This document shows positions 46,585 through 56,099 of a DNA stretch of 64,000 nucleotides, in pieces. Positions within the stretch are counted from its first letter, which is position 1. Every line of letters starts with the position of its first letter. The notes beneath the pieces were generated by a model that worked only from the letters and a program-made list of their open reading frames with translations, was not told the origin of the DNA and searched no databases. The DNA is from Bacteroides propionicigenes. GTDB taxonomy: Bacteria; Bacteroidota; Bacteroidia; Bacteroidales; Bacteroidaceae. The DNA is taken from NCBI RefSeq assembly GCF_018390535.1, contig NZ_JAHBBW010000010.1, positions 62,001 to 126,000 on the forward strand, read 5' to 3'. Both the position numbers and the translations under genes were made by a program.

Positions 46585-49161
46585 ATGAGGAACAAGAACA
46601 TTAGACACCTGTTTCTGTGGTGTATTTGCTGTTTGTTATTTCCGTTACATTCTTGTAATGATGTAGATGATTTGCAGGCTCAGGCAAATCTTCTGAAAGA
46701 ACGTGTCGCCACACTTGAAAAGGCGGTTGAGCACATAAATGAATCCGTAAACGGTTTACAGTATTTATTGTCGGGTACATCGGTAGTGGGAGTTACGGCT
46801 ATTGATAAAGGATATAAACTGGAACTTGCCGACGGGCAGTCGTTTAATATTGTAACCGGTGAGAATGTGGACGGATTACTTCCATTAATTAAAATCAGTG
46901 ATGAAGGTTACTGGATGTATAGTGTGGACGGAACCAACTATACCCCTATGACTGACGGAAGTGGCAAGCCGTTGAGCGTTTATCCTGTCAATGAGGATGG
47001 CGGTCGTATCGTATCGCCTCAGATGCGGGTTTCGTCCGACGGGTACTGGCAGGTGAGTTATGACGGTGGAGAAACGTATGAAACCTTAGTAGGAAGTGAT
47101 GGGCGTAAGGTATCAGCGTTGGTTGAAGTTACCAGTTCGAATTCTATTTTCGACCGTGTGCATTATGATGAAAAAGGTAAACCGGAAATCACTCTCAGAT
47201 TAGCAGCTGACGGAAAGGAATTTACTTTTCCGGTAATCAGTACCTTTTATTTAAAAGTGTTGGCGGATGACGGCAGTGAAATAACCGAAGCCGATGAACA
47301 AATTTTTCCTTTAGCTGAGAAGCGTGTTTATACCGTGGAGCAGGGGGATGTGGAAGAGGCAGTGATTAAAGCACCGGAAGGTTGGGATGTGATTCTTGAA
47401 GAGGCTAAATTATCTATCACTTCTCCTAAAGTAACAGATGTGGAGAAAACGGAAGAGATAAATATAATCATTACGTCTCCTAAAAACTTCATACGTGTAG
47501 TTACGATTAAGGCTAAATTACTGAATTCTTACGGTACAAGCCAAACTTGGTTGGATTTTGAAGGTAATACAGGTAATAATGTGTTGCTTGATTTCTCGTA
47601 TGCAGGATATGAACATGGCGAAAAAGAACCGCCAAGTGTGGAAACCTTGCAAGCACAAGGCTATAAGATATATAATGTGGTAGATTATGGGGCTGTTCCC
47701 AATGATGGACTATCAGATCGTGAAGCATTTGTCAAGACATTGGAAGCGGCTACCGGAGTTACTCGTTCGATAACTAAAGATAATAATATTCGTGTTAGTA
47801 AAGATAAGGCAAATGCCATTATCTATTTCCCCGAAGGAGAGTTCGTTTTGCAGGGTGTAGAAGATAAGGTGAATGAATGTATACATCTTACTATGGGAAA
47901 TTTTGTAATTAAAGGTGCGGGAAGAAATAAAACGGTTATCCGAATGAATAAGCAGAATGAACCGGCTGGTGCCGGAATGTGGACTACTCCTACCTTGATT
48001 GAAATAAAGCATTATACAGACGCATCAGACATGACACCGGTAACGGAAGATGCCGCAAAGGGGACTTTTTCTGTAAAGGTAGGGGCTGCCACCGGTATTA
48101 CTGCCGGAAGCTGGGTGCGACTTTATTTAAAAAACAATAACACGGAATTGGTAGGCAAGGAATTGTCGCCATATGCGGCTACTGATTTGAGTACCCAGAA
48201 TGATGTGCCGTCCATTGTCGCCAATGGGGTGGAAGTATTGGATTATCATCAAGTGAAGTCGGTCAGCGGCAATACCATTACATTCTACGAGCCGCTTATG
48301 CACTCAGTGGAAGCTAAATATGAGTGGAAAATACAAAAATATCCACATTACGAAAATGTAGGAGTAGAAGACATAACTTTTCAAGGTGATGCCAAAGAAG
48401 ACTTTAAACATCACGCATCAGCAGCTGATGATAGTGGTTTTAAATTGATAGACTTCGGACGGCTCACAAATTCTTGGATGCGCCGAGTTAATTTTATAAG
48501 TGTCAGTGAGGCTCTGTCTGTTGTCAATAGTGCGAATGTATCTGTTTACGATATAGATATTAGTGGCAAGCGGGGGCATTCAGCAGTTCGTTCACAAGGC
48601 TCTTCTCGTGTGTTTATAGGCAAGGTTAGGGATAGAAGTGATGGTAAAGAATTGAAAGATAGCGGTGGACATGAATTGGGGAACTTTATGAAAAATGCCG
48701 GACAGTACCATGCTTGCGGTGTGTCTAAGCAGAGTTTAGGTGCTGTAATCTGGAATGTACATTGGGGAGACGATTCATGTTTCGAGTCCCATGCTTCGCA
48801 ACCGCGTGCCACACTGATAGATTGTTGTACCGGTGGATTCATGCAATGGCGCGAAGGTGGAGACTTGACTCAACTTCCTAATCACTTGGATGATTTGGTT
48901 ATTTGGAACATGAATGCCACAAAGACAAAAGCATCAGATAATAATCCTTTTGTATGGTGGGATGAGAATAATATTTGGTGGAAGAATTTGCCGCCTGTTA
49001 TCGTAGGTTTCCATGGAGCACAAGTACAATTTGCGGATAATTCAAAACAAGTGAAGCGTTTGGAAAGTAATGGCACAGCTGTTACCCCCAATTCTCTTTA
49101 CGAGGCACAGTTGAAGAAACGTTTGGGTGAAGTGCCCTCTTGGTTAAATGCATTAAAATAA
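46585..49161 (+). CDS. PL29-like polysaccharide lyase: DUF4988 coiled coil plus DUF4955 beta helix
   Basis: The protein has 858 residues. A lipobox LFPLHSC (about 18-24) precedes a DUF4988 coiled coil (about 27-60, VDDLQAQANLLKERVATLEKAVEH in parts). Two beta repeats with the SDGYWQVSYDGG motif follow, then a linker beta domain (about 220-320) and a right-handed beta helix (about 370-840; NVVDYGAVPNDGLSDREAF, ANAIIYFPEGEFVLQG, FQGDAKEDF). The pectate-lyase-like helix and DUF4955 match the group that includes BT_3328, a glycosaminoglycan lyase (PL29). The catalytic residues are not certain. It opens the rightward arm of the locus. Confidence 0.68.
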   Translation: MRNKNIRHLFLWCICCLLFPLHSCNDVDDLQAQANLLKERVATLEKAVEHINESVNGLQYLLSGTSVVGVTAIDKGYKLELADGQSFNIVTGENVDGLLPLIKISDEGYWMYSVDGTNYTPMTDGSGKPLSVYPVNEDGGRIVSPQMRVSSDGYWQVSYDGGETYETLVGSDGRKVSALVEVTSSNSIFDRVHYDEKGKPEITLRLAADGKEFTFPVISTFYLKVLADDGSEITEADEQIFPLAEKRVYTVEQGDVEEAVIKAPEGWDVILEEAKLSITSPKVTDVEKTEEINIIITSPKNFIRVVTIKAKLLNSYGTSQTWLDFEGNTGNNVLLDFSYAGYEHGEKEPPSVETLQAQGYKIYNVVDYGAVPNDGLSDREAFVKTLEAATGVTRSITKDNNIRVSKDKANAIIYFPEGEFVLQGVEDKVNECIHLTMGNFVIKGAGRNKTVIRMNKQNEPAGAGMWTTPTLIEIKHYTDASDMTPVTEDAAKGTFSVKVGAATGITAGSWVRLYLKNNNTELVGKELSPYAATDLSTQNDVPSIVANGVEVLDYHQVKSVSGNTITFYEPLMHSVEAKYEWKIQKYPHYENVGVEDITFQGDAKEDFKHHASAADDSGFKLIDFGRLTNSWMRRVNFISVSEALSVVNSANVSVYDIDISGKRGHSAVRSQGSSRVFIGKVRDRSDGKELKDSGGHELGNFMKNAGQYHACGVSKQSLGAVIWNVHWGDDSCFESHASQPRATLIDCCTGGFMQWREGGDLTQLPNHLDDLVIWNMNATKTKASDNNPFVWWDENNIWWKNLPPVIVGFHGAQVQFADNSKQVKRLESNGTAVTPNSLYEAQLKKRLGEVPSWLNALK

Positions 49162-49184
49162 TAACTTTAAAACTATATACGATT

Positions 49185-50741
49185 ATGAAAAAGATTTGGT
49201 ACTATACATTTATCTTATTTGCTCTGTTTATGGCAGGATGTGAAGATACAGATAAATTGGAAGCTGATATTAATTCTCTTAAGGAGCGTGTGGCTGCATT
49301 GGAAAGTAAAGTAGAGATGCTGAATGGCAATATAAAAGCTTTGAATATCCTGTGCCAGGATGGCATGATTATCTCTAAAGTGGAGCATGATGCAGAACAA
49401 AGTGTTTATACGCTTACGCTCAGTGATGGAACCAAATTGAAGCTGGCGGAAAGAACCGATAGCTTTGCAAATGTACCGTTGGTTAATATTAGCAGTGAAG
49501 GTTATTGGCAGGTCAGCTATAACAATGGGCAGACTTATGTAACTATCTTGCATGGAGATACTCCGATAAATGCAGTTGGTAAGGACGGGTATACTCCGGA
49601 GTTTCGGATTAATGCCGAAGGAAATTGGGAAGTATCTACTACCGGCGATTCGAATTATACTGTAGTAAAGGATGAGAATGGTAATCCGGTAGCAGCTGTG
49701 TATGATGCAAGTTCTTCATCTGTCAACCTGTTTCAATCGGTTACGGAAGAAAATGGAGTTTTAAAAATAACTTTTGATGGTAGTAATAAAGTGGTAGAAG
49801 TTCCTGTTGTCCCTGACTTTGAATGTTATTTTAAGGATATTGCCGGTGAACAGAAAATCAATCCGGATGAGACTAAGAAGTTTGAGGTATATATTAAAGG
49901 TGCGGACAAAACAATCATTACTGCTCCTATGGGATGGAAAGCAACATTGGGGACTCCTAATGCACAGAATATAGCGGAACTTACGGTGATTGCCCCGAAA
50001 GGAAAGGTTGTTACTCGTGCGGTGGCTGATAATACAAGAGATATTTCTATCCTTGCTTTCAAAGGAACCTTCGCTACGCTTGCCAAGATGCAGGTGAATC
50101 TGATTGAGGTAGAGACGGGAGGAGGGGATGAACCGACACCTGTTCCGGGAATATTAACAGAATTAGTCGTTCCGTTGACGGCAACTACATCTTTAACAGC
50201 TAAAGGTAAATATAATTCTAAAAATCTTTTACCTAATGATGAAGGGGATTACTGGTTTACCCGGTTTGATGTAGAAGGGGCATATTCTTCCTATGAAGTG
50301 GATGTTACAGATTTGGCTGTGAAGGCTATTATTGGTGATGGAAATGTAGGTTGGAATCTTACAGCCTTTGGTTATCATAAAACAGGAGTATTTGATAAAA
50401 CAGCTACTTATGTACTTACGTTTAATGTAAAAGCTTCAGTAGCCGGTTCTATTGGTGCTATGATTAGAACATGTGATGATAAAAGAGCATTTAAAGTTGC
50501 GAATACAGATAAAAAGGCAACAATCCTTACTTCTAATGTTTCAAAGGACCTATATAATGAAATATCTATTCAGTTTGACTTTACTCAGACTCATGGAACG
50601 GCAGGAGTTAATATTTCTGATGACAAAGGTCTGTTTGAAGGAACGCTTGATGCTGATGTACAAGGGATAAATATATATTTTTACAATAATAAGAAGGGTA
50701 CTACCTTATATATCAAAGACATCAAATTAGTCAAGCTATAA
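49185..50741 (+). CDS. DUF4988 lipoprotein with C-terminal glycan-binding-like module
   Basis: The protein has 518 residues from ATG 49185; the upstream in-frame TTG is rejected. Lipobox FMAGC (about 14-18), then a coiled coil (about 20-55, DKLEADINSLKERVAALESKVEML in parts) and SEGYWQVSYNNGQTY and NAEGNWEVST beta repeats. A middle beta domain follows, then a C-terminal jelly-roll-like module (about 340-518). That module resembles the C-terminus of the fimbrillin-like lipoprotein at 54396 (HKTxxxDxxxTYxLTxxxKxS). Probably a surface glycan-binding protein. It lies 23 bp after the PL29-like gene. Confidence 0.68.
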   Translation: MKKIWYYTFILFALFMAGCEDTDKLEADINSLKERVAALESKVEMLNGNIKALNILCQDGMIISKVEHDAEQSVYTLTLSDGTKLKLAERTDSFANVPLVNISSEGYWQVSYNNGQTYVTILHGDTPINAVGKDGYTPEFRINAEGNWEVSTTGDSNYTVVKDENGNPVAAVYDASSSSVNLFQSVTEENGVLKITFDGSNKVVEVPVVPDFECYFKDIAGEQKINPDETKKFEVYIKGADKTIITAPMGWKATLGTPNAQNIAELTVIAPKGKVVTRAVADNTRDISILAFKGTFATLAKMQVNLIEVETGGGDEPTPVPGILTELVVPLTATTSLTAKGKYNSKNLLPNDEGDYWFTRFDVEGAYSSYEVDVTDLAVKAIIGDGNVGWNLTAFGYHKTGVFDKTATYVLTFNVKASVAGSIGAMIRTCDDKRAFKVANTDKKATILTSNVSKDLYNEISIQFDFTQTHGTAGVNISDDKGLFEGTLDADVQGINIYFYNNKKGTTLYIKDIKLVKL

Positions 50742-50792
50742 TTAAATATTCGCATATTTTTGTATCTTTACTCGCAATCAACCATTTATCAT

Positions 50793-53693
50793 ATGAAACA
50801 TCTCCTACTATCCCTCGCCTTCCTCTGCGCGCTCCCTTTGAGTGCGCAGCAGGTCATTGGTTTTGAGGAGCAGGTTCCGGCGGGCTTCACTTCTCCCGAC
50901 AAGAAATCCCTGTCCTTGTCAAACCGTTACTATAAAGAAGGCAAGAAGAGTCTTGAATGGGATTTCCGTCCCGGTTCAGTAATGAATGTTGCGTTAGACG
51001 CCCCGTTGGCGTTGAACAACAAGACAGAGAACACGCATGGCATCACGCTGTGGATATATAATGAAAAGTCACAGCCCGATTCGTTGCGTTTTGAGTTTCT
51101 CAATGCAGAGGGTAAGGTGTCCTATTGGTTCACCTACCGGTTGCAATCGCCCGGGTGGCGTGCCTGCTGGATTGGCTTCAAGAGTATGCGCGGTGATAAG
51201 GCAGACAAGACGATAGCCTCTTACCGGGTAGTGGCTCCCGACCGTAAAGGCCGTGTATTCTTTGACCGTTGGAAGTTCCCCGAAAAGGCGATGAATCTGC
51301 GTACCACCCCCGATATGCAGATAGACTACAACAGCCTTGCTGTGGGGCGCGACCTTTGGCACTGGTGCCGTGTGTGGGAATGGGAACAGTATGAATACGA
51401 CATTCCCCGTCCTGCCAAACTCACGGAGAAACAGCGTCAGGAACTCAAGATGATAGAAGACCGTTTGAGCGATGCCCTGACACCGCCTGCCGCTTCAACC
51501 GTGGCAGCCGCAGTGAAGAAGGCTACGGCAACCTACACTAAAGCCGACATCTATCCGTCGGGTTCGGGCTTTACCGGTGCGCCCCTGCTTGCTCCGGACG
51601 AGTTGCATCGTGATAAAGGCGAGCTATCATGGAACGACCTCGAAGCCATGCTTACCGGATTTGCCTACGACGCCTATTGCAACAAATCCTATGAAGCCGA
51701 GGGCAACTACTTCGCCGTATGGGACTATGCCATAGACCAAGGCTTTGCCTATGGCAGCGGCATGGGTACTAACCACCACTACGGCTACCAGATACGTAAG
51801 ATATATACCACGGCTTGGCTGATGCGTAAAGCCATTCTGAAATCTTCACGTCGAGATGACATCCTCAAGACATTGCTCTTCTGGTCTGCCTTGCAGGAAA
51901 CGAGACGCCCTTGCGCAGAGATACGCGATGAGATGCTCGACTCTTGGAATACCCTGTTGCAACCCAAGCTGATAGCTGCCATGATGATTCCCGACGAATG
52001 TGGGCGTGTGCAGGCATTGCAAGGCTTATCCCGTTGGGTATCCGGTTCGGTCAACTGTACGCCGGGTACGATTGGCGGTATCAAAGTAGACGGCACAACC
52101 TTCCATCATGGCGGTTTCTACCCCGCCTATACCACCGGCGCACTCGCTACGGTGGGCGATTATGTGGCTATGACCAGCGGAACGGAATTTGTTCCTTCGC
52201 TCGAAGCCCGTCGCCTTTTGGCAAGTGCATTCACTGCCATGCGCAATTACTCCAACCTCATAGAGTGGAGCACCGGACTTGGCGGACGTCATCCCTTTGG
52301 TGGTAAAATGGGTGGGGCGGACATCAAAGCATTCGCACAACTGGCGCTCTCCGGCGACTTGTCCGGACAGGGCGGTGACTTCGACCGCTTGCTGGCTGCC
52401 GACTATCTTCGCCTGATGAACGGCAAGAACAGTCCCGAAGCCCGTCTCTTTAAGGAGAAAGGTGTTCATCCTGCCGAGGCTCCGCAAGGTTTCTTCGTCT
52501 ACAATTATGGCGCTGCCGGCATTCACCGTCGTGACAACTGGATGGTGACGCTCAAAACATTCAACACCAATGTATGGGGTTCGGAGATTTATGCCAAGGA
52601 CAACCGCTACGGACGTTACCAAAGCTACGGCTCTGTCCAGATAATGGGCTATCCCTCACGCAAGGCGAGCGGATATGTGGAAGAGGGCTGGGACTGGAAC
52701 CGCCTGCCGGGCACGACCACCATCCATCTGCCTTTGGAACTGCTGGACAACCCGCGTGCCGGTACTTTGATGGCGCGTTCCACCGAGAATTTTGCCGGAA
52801 CTTCCTCACTGGAAGGCCGCAACGGTATGCTTGCCATGAAGCTGAAAGAGGCCGATTACAAGAATTTCACTCCCGACTTTGTAGCGCGCAAGTCCGCTTT
52901 CTGTTTCGACAACCGTATAATCTGTCTGGGAACGGGTATCAGCAACAGCAATGCGCAGTACCCCACGGAGACTACTATTTTCCAAAGCGAGTATCGTCCG
53001 GGCAAGGCTGCCATTTCCATGATGGGCAAGGAGATAGACAAACCTGCATTCGGCGCAAAGCTGGCGGGTAATCCCAACTGCTGGTTGCGCGACGGATACG
53101 GCAATCATTATCTGGTTTTGGAAGGCCTTGTACGTGTGCAGATAGCCGAGCAGCAGAGTGCCAAAGATACGGATAAATCTCCTACGAAGGGTACATTTGC
53201 CAGTGCGTACATTGTGCATGGTCTGGCTCCCAAAGACGCTACTTATGCTTACAGCGTTCTTATCCGGCCCACTGCCGAAGAACTTGCCGCAGCGCAGAAA
53301 GATCCGGGTTATTCCATTCTTCGCCGCGACCGGCAGGCACACATTGTTTTCGACCGCGCTTCGGGTGTGACGGGCTATGCGGCTTTCGAGGCGGTCAGCT
53401 TGCCGGAGGATGAAGTGGTGGCGGATATCGCTCCCGAAACGATGGTGATGCGCCGTACGGCAGAGGACGGGATGCTGATAGTCAGCGTCTGCGACCCCGA
53501 CCTGCATATCAAGGAAAAGACCTACACTACGCCCGAACCCAGCGCCCCGTCTCTCAAGACTTTGCACTTGAAAGGCAATTGGAGTTTGGCAGTGCCCAAC
53601 GAAAAAGTAAAAGTCCGCTTTACGGGAGATGTTACGGAAGTTACCGTCACCTGCCAACACGGACAGCCGGTAGAGTTCCGGTTGAAGAAATAA
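50793..53693 (+). CDS. PL8 chondroitin sulfate/hyaluronan lyase (ABC-lyase type)
   Basis: The protein has 966 residues from ATG 50793. Signal peptide (about 1-19, ending LSAQ), an N-terminal jelly roll (about 22-190, Lyase_N), a toroidal alpha domain (about 210-540) and C-terminal beta sheets. The active site matches chondroitinase ABC I: HxGxYPxY gives His439 and Tyr446, equal to His501 and Tyr508 there. Arg499 (GGRHP) matches Arg560. It breaks chondroitin or hyaluronan by beta-elimination. It lies 51 bp after the DUF4988 lipoprotein gene, with a TATCTTTA box just before it. Confidence 0.9.
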   Translation: MKHLLLSLAFLCALPLSAQQVIGFEEQVPAGFTSPDKKSLSLSNRYYKEGKKSLEWDFRPGSVMNVALDAPLALNNKTENTHGITLWIYNEKSQPDSLRFEFLNAEGKVSYWFTYRLQSPGWRACWIGFKSMRGDKADKTIASYRVVAPDRKGRVFFDRWKFPEKAMNLRTTPDMQIDYNSLAVGRDLWHWCRVWEWEQYEYDIPRPAKLTEKQRQELKMIEDRLSDALTPPAASTVAAAVKKATATYTKADIYPSGSGFTGAPLLAPDELHRDKGELSWNDLEAMLTGFAYDAYCNKSYEAEGNYFAVWDYAIDQGFAYGSGMGTNHHYGYQIRKIYTTAWLMRKAILKSSRRDDILKTLLFWSALQETRRPCAEIRDEMLDSWNTLLQPKLIAAMMIPDECGRVQALQGLSRWVSGSVNCTPGTIGGIKVDGTTFHHGGFYPAYTTGALATVGDYVAMTSGTEFVPSLEARRLLASAFTAMRNYSNLIEWSTGLGGRHPFGGKMGGADIKAFAQLALSGDLSGQGGDFDRLLAADYLRLMNGKNSPEARLFKEKGVHPAEAPQGFFVYNYGAAGIHRRDNWMVTLKTFNTNVWGSEIYAKDNRYGRYQSYGSVQIMGYPSRKASGYVEEGWDWNRLPGTTTIHLPLELLDNPRAGTLMARSTENFAGTSSLEGRNGMLAMKLKEADYKNFTPDFVARKSAFCFDNRIICLGTGISNSNAQYPTETTIFQSEYRPGKAAISMMGKEIDKPAFGAKLAGNPNCWLRDGYGNHYLVLEGLVRVQIAEQQSAKDTDKSPTKGTFASAYIVHGLAPKDATYAYSVLIRPTAEELAAAQKDPGYSILRRDRQAHIVFDRASGVTGYAAFEAVSLPEDEVVADIAPETMVMRRTAEDGMLIVSVCDPDLHIKEKTYTTPEPSAPSLKTLHLKGNWSLAVPNEKVKVRFTGDVTEVTVTCQHGQPVEFRLKK

Positions 53694-53716
53694 CTGGTTT
53701 TCTTTAGGTATTCCTT

Positions 53717-53779
53717 GCCCCTTTCGCGGTTCTTGTTTCTTCGCTCACGAGGAACAGGATGCGGAAGGGGCTCTTTTTT
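53717..53779 (+). terminator. Terminator after the PL8 gene
   Basis: GCCCCTTTCGC (53717-53727) pairs with GCGGAAGGGGC (53761-53771) with one mismatch, then TCTTTTTT. The loop is long (about 33 nt) and has its own small stem. Confidence 0.7.
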
Positions 53780-53799
53780 GCACTATACTTTCCAAACTG

Positions 53800-53914
53800 A
53801 CGCATCTTAGCGTCCGAAACCACGCACGTTTGCTCCCCAAACCTCAGGGCTTTATAGATCTAAGCTGTGGCATTTGGGGGGTAAACGTGCGTGGTTTCGG
53901 ACGCTAAGATGCGT
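53800..53914. repeat. Long inverted repeat, 42-bp arms
   Basis: Arms 53800-53841 and 53873-53914 are complementary at 40 of 42 positions, around a 31-nt loop. The segment GTGGTTTCGG at the right arm is repeated once more just outside (53913-53922). It is too long and lacks the T-run expected of a simple terminator; a miniature mobile element or an RNA hairpin is possible. Confidence 0.85.
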
Positions 53915-54213
53915 GGTTTCGGATACAGTGTCCCTTCCACCCGCTATCCTGCATGAATAGGCGGGTGTGGAGGGTGGAAGGGGTATGAGTGAAAACAGAT
54001 AATGTCTCTTTCTTAGTAGCGTAAAAGACCTTTTTGACTATGGCGATAATTCTGTTTGATGTACATCAGAACAGAATAGGAAGTATATCAAAATCCCCCG
54101 CTCCAAAGAAGGAGACGGGGGATTCAAACCCATTAATTCACGTTTTTTAGAGATAGATTTAGGTTAGGTTATTATAAGATAAGTAAGTGTTGAAATTTAA
54201 TTTATATCAAGAG

Positions 54214-54301
54214 TATCTGTCATTCAGAGCGAAGCGAAGAATCTCTTCTCTATGTATACATCAAGAGAGTAGATTCTTCGCTACGCTCTGAATGACAGAT
54301 A
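54214..54301. repeat. Dispersed inverted-repeat element, copy D
   Basis: TATCTGTCATTCAGAGC (54214-54230) pairs exactly with 54285-54301, with GAAGCGAAGAATCT/AGATTCTTCGCTAC inside. It belongs to the same family as copies at 522, 11433 and 38369 but lacks their outer 24-bp arms. Confidence 0.85.
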
Positions 54302-54353
54302 GTATAAACTAATTATGTACATTTACTTAATAGGACTTTAAAATCTTTATACT

Positions 54354-54386
54354 CATGTCTGGCGGATTTATAATCCGCCAGACATG
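54354..54386 (-). terminator. Perfect hairpin ending the SusC-SusD arm
   Basis: CATGTCTGGCGGATT (54354-54368) and its exact complement (54372-54386) enclose a 3-nt loop. It lies 9 bp beyond the stop of the last leftward gene. No T-run is obvious, so termination is inferred from position and stability. Confidence 0.65.
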
Positions 54387-54395
54387 GGGTAACAG

Positions 54396-56075
54396 TTATT
54401 GTGCGGAAGCAATATAAGGCTCTATTGTTATATCACTAACACTGATAGCGGCAATAACACTTTGGATGTCTGTCGTTGCAGGACTGTTTGTATATATTCT
54501 AAGGTCAAATCCTGCATAGTCATCTGCAGTGGTATCGGTTACTTTTGTTGCTATATCAGCAGAATTTATGCTACCATTAGTGGAGCTCTTTTTGTTTAAA
54601 TTTACATATATAACAGCTTCTTCCCAAGTATCAGCAGTTTTGGGCGTTTTACCTACTGTAGTTCCTTGATTAACATTATTAAAATTAGCCTCATTGAAGT
54701 TGTCAACATTTGCTGTTACAAGGAATGAAGCATCGAATGTAGCACATCTTACCATAAATACAAGTGCTCCATTTTTACTAAGCTCGTTTGCACTGGATTT
54801 AATCTTAGCGGTCAGTTTGTATATTGTGCTTTTACTAATATCTAATGGTGTCTTGTGCAGGTAGTTAATGGCAGCTATATAGTAACTGTTATTGATAGCT
54901 TTTTTAGTAGTTTCATCCCATGTTGAAGTGTATGTTAAATTTGCCACTTTCCCCCATGTAGTGCTGGCATCATCCGTTACAGAGAATATAACGTTCGATT
55001 CATCTGTTTTTCTTAATGCTTTGTACCAGCCTTCAGTTGCGTTAGCCATAGCATCTTTTCCTATTATAATCTCAGTCAAATTTCCGCTTAAAGGTGTTAT
55101 TAACTGTGGTACTACTTCACTTCCATCCCCATTAATCGCATCCGAAGGCGTCCATGGATTAATGCTCGTATCACTTGCCGGAATAATCAAAGCAACTCTC
55201 TTACTACCAATGTTCACAATCATTTGGCGGAACTGACCTGCATTATAAGAAACGGCAGCTGTATGTTGCATAGTATACGTTTTGCTTGCGGCATCCGGAG
55301 CATAGATTCTAACGAGCGGAGTTGATGCTGCGATTTCCTGTGCAGGAACTGCGGCACGGAAACTATAAACTTTGGAATCTGCATTTGGATTTTCCAAGCA
55401 GAACATTGTTACGTCTTGGGCAGTAGCATCGGCTTTCTGTGTAGCAACAGGGGTAGTTGCCGTTAAGTTCAATTCTGCGTTTAGTTTAACGCCTAACAAT
55501 TCTACTTTGGTAGGTTTTTGAGTAATCAGGTCACCTTGCACTTTCACTTCTACCATTGCAAACATATGAGAGAAAGCTAATGTAACCTTTCCATTTCCAG
55601 CAGCTACATTTGAGGTTTTACTTGCCAATATATCACTTGCGGCATAACTGCTTTCATCTGTTTTGCTTTGGTCTGTCAATGCAGCAACATTGATAGCCGC
55701 AGGGTCTGTTATACCATCCTGATAGGGATAATAGGCATAATAATCGAGTGCTTGGTCAGGATAGATTTCACTACCTGTTGCAGTCCAGTTGCCGTCGTTT
55801 CCCAATATATATTTAAAATTAGTAGCTACTGCATTTGTTGTGCTACCGGCAGGATAAGCAAAAATACCTATGGCATCTCCTGCTTTCCAAGTTGTTGCAC
55901 GTCCGGCAGTTTCATCACCTGTAGTGGTACGTGTGCTTGCAAATGACATTTGGAACTGTACAGGCTGTAATTTCCCATTGTTTGCAGGGTCTTGTTCGTC
56001 CATTTCATTGTTACATGCGCTCATAGACAATAACGCTACGGCAGCCATCATGAAATACTTAATGTTCTTTTTCAT
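54396..56075 (-). CDS. Fimbrillin-like lipoprotein with extra C-terminal glycan-binding-like module
   Basis: The protein has 559 residues. Lipobox LLSMSAC (about 15-21). A fimbrillin-family beta domain (about 35-320) shows TWKAGDAIGIFAYPAG, LDYYAYYPYQDG and FSHMFAMVEVKVQG, and ends INPWTPSDAINGDGSEV. The C-terminal 240 residues form a separate beta module with YLHKTPLDISKSTIYKLTAKIKSS, related to the end of the 49185 protein. In a SusC/D operon such proteins act as surface glycan-binding subunits rather than fimbriae. Last gene of the leftward arm. Confidence 0.72.
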   Translation of the reverse strand: MKKNIKYFMMAAVALLSMSACNNEMDEQDPANNGKLQPVQFQMSFASTRTTTGDETAGRATTWKAGDAIGIFAYPAGSTTNAVATNFKYILGNDGNWTATGSEIYPDQALDYYAYYPYQDGITDPAAINVAALTDQSKTDESSYAASDILASKTSNVAAGNGKVTLAFSHMFAMVEVKVQGDLITQKPTKVELLGVKLNAELNLTATTPVATQKADATAQDVTMFCLENPNADSKVYSFRAAVPAQEIAASTPLVRIYAPDAASKTYTMQHTAAVSYNAGQFRQMIVNIGSKRVALIIPASDTSINPWTPSDAINGDGSEVVPQLITPLSGNLTEIIIGKDAMANATEGWYKALRKTDESNVIFSVTDDASTTWGKVANLTYTSTWDETTKKAINNSYYIAAINYLHKTPLDISKSTIYKLTAKIKSSANELSKNGALVFMVRCATFDASFLVTANVDNFNEANFNNVNQGTTVGKTPKTADTWEEAVIYVNLNKKSSTNGSINSADIATKVTDTTADDYAGFDLRIYTNSPATTDIQSVIAAISVSDITIEPYIASAQ

Positions 56076-56099
56076 AATTCTTATAATTTGAGGTTTATA

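Larger units (their letters stand above)
53694..54395. other. Convergent 702-bp gap rich in hairpins
   Basis: There is no believable gene. From left to right it holds a terminator for the PL8 gene, a 42-bp inverted repeat, two smaller hairpins (about 53933-53982 and 54092-54124), dispersed-repeat copy D and a perfect 15-bp stem (54354-54386). It separates the two arms of the glycan locus. Confidence 0.8.

Noticed and set aside
53694..54395. Hidden small gene in the gap between the two glycan arms
   Set aside because: All frames are short and the stretch is explained by hairpins and repeats.
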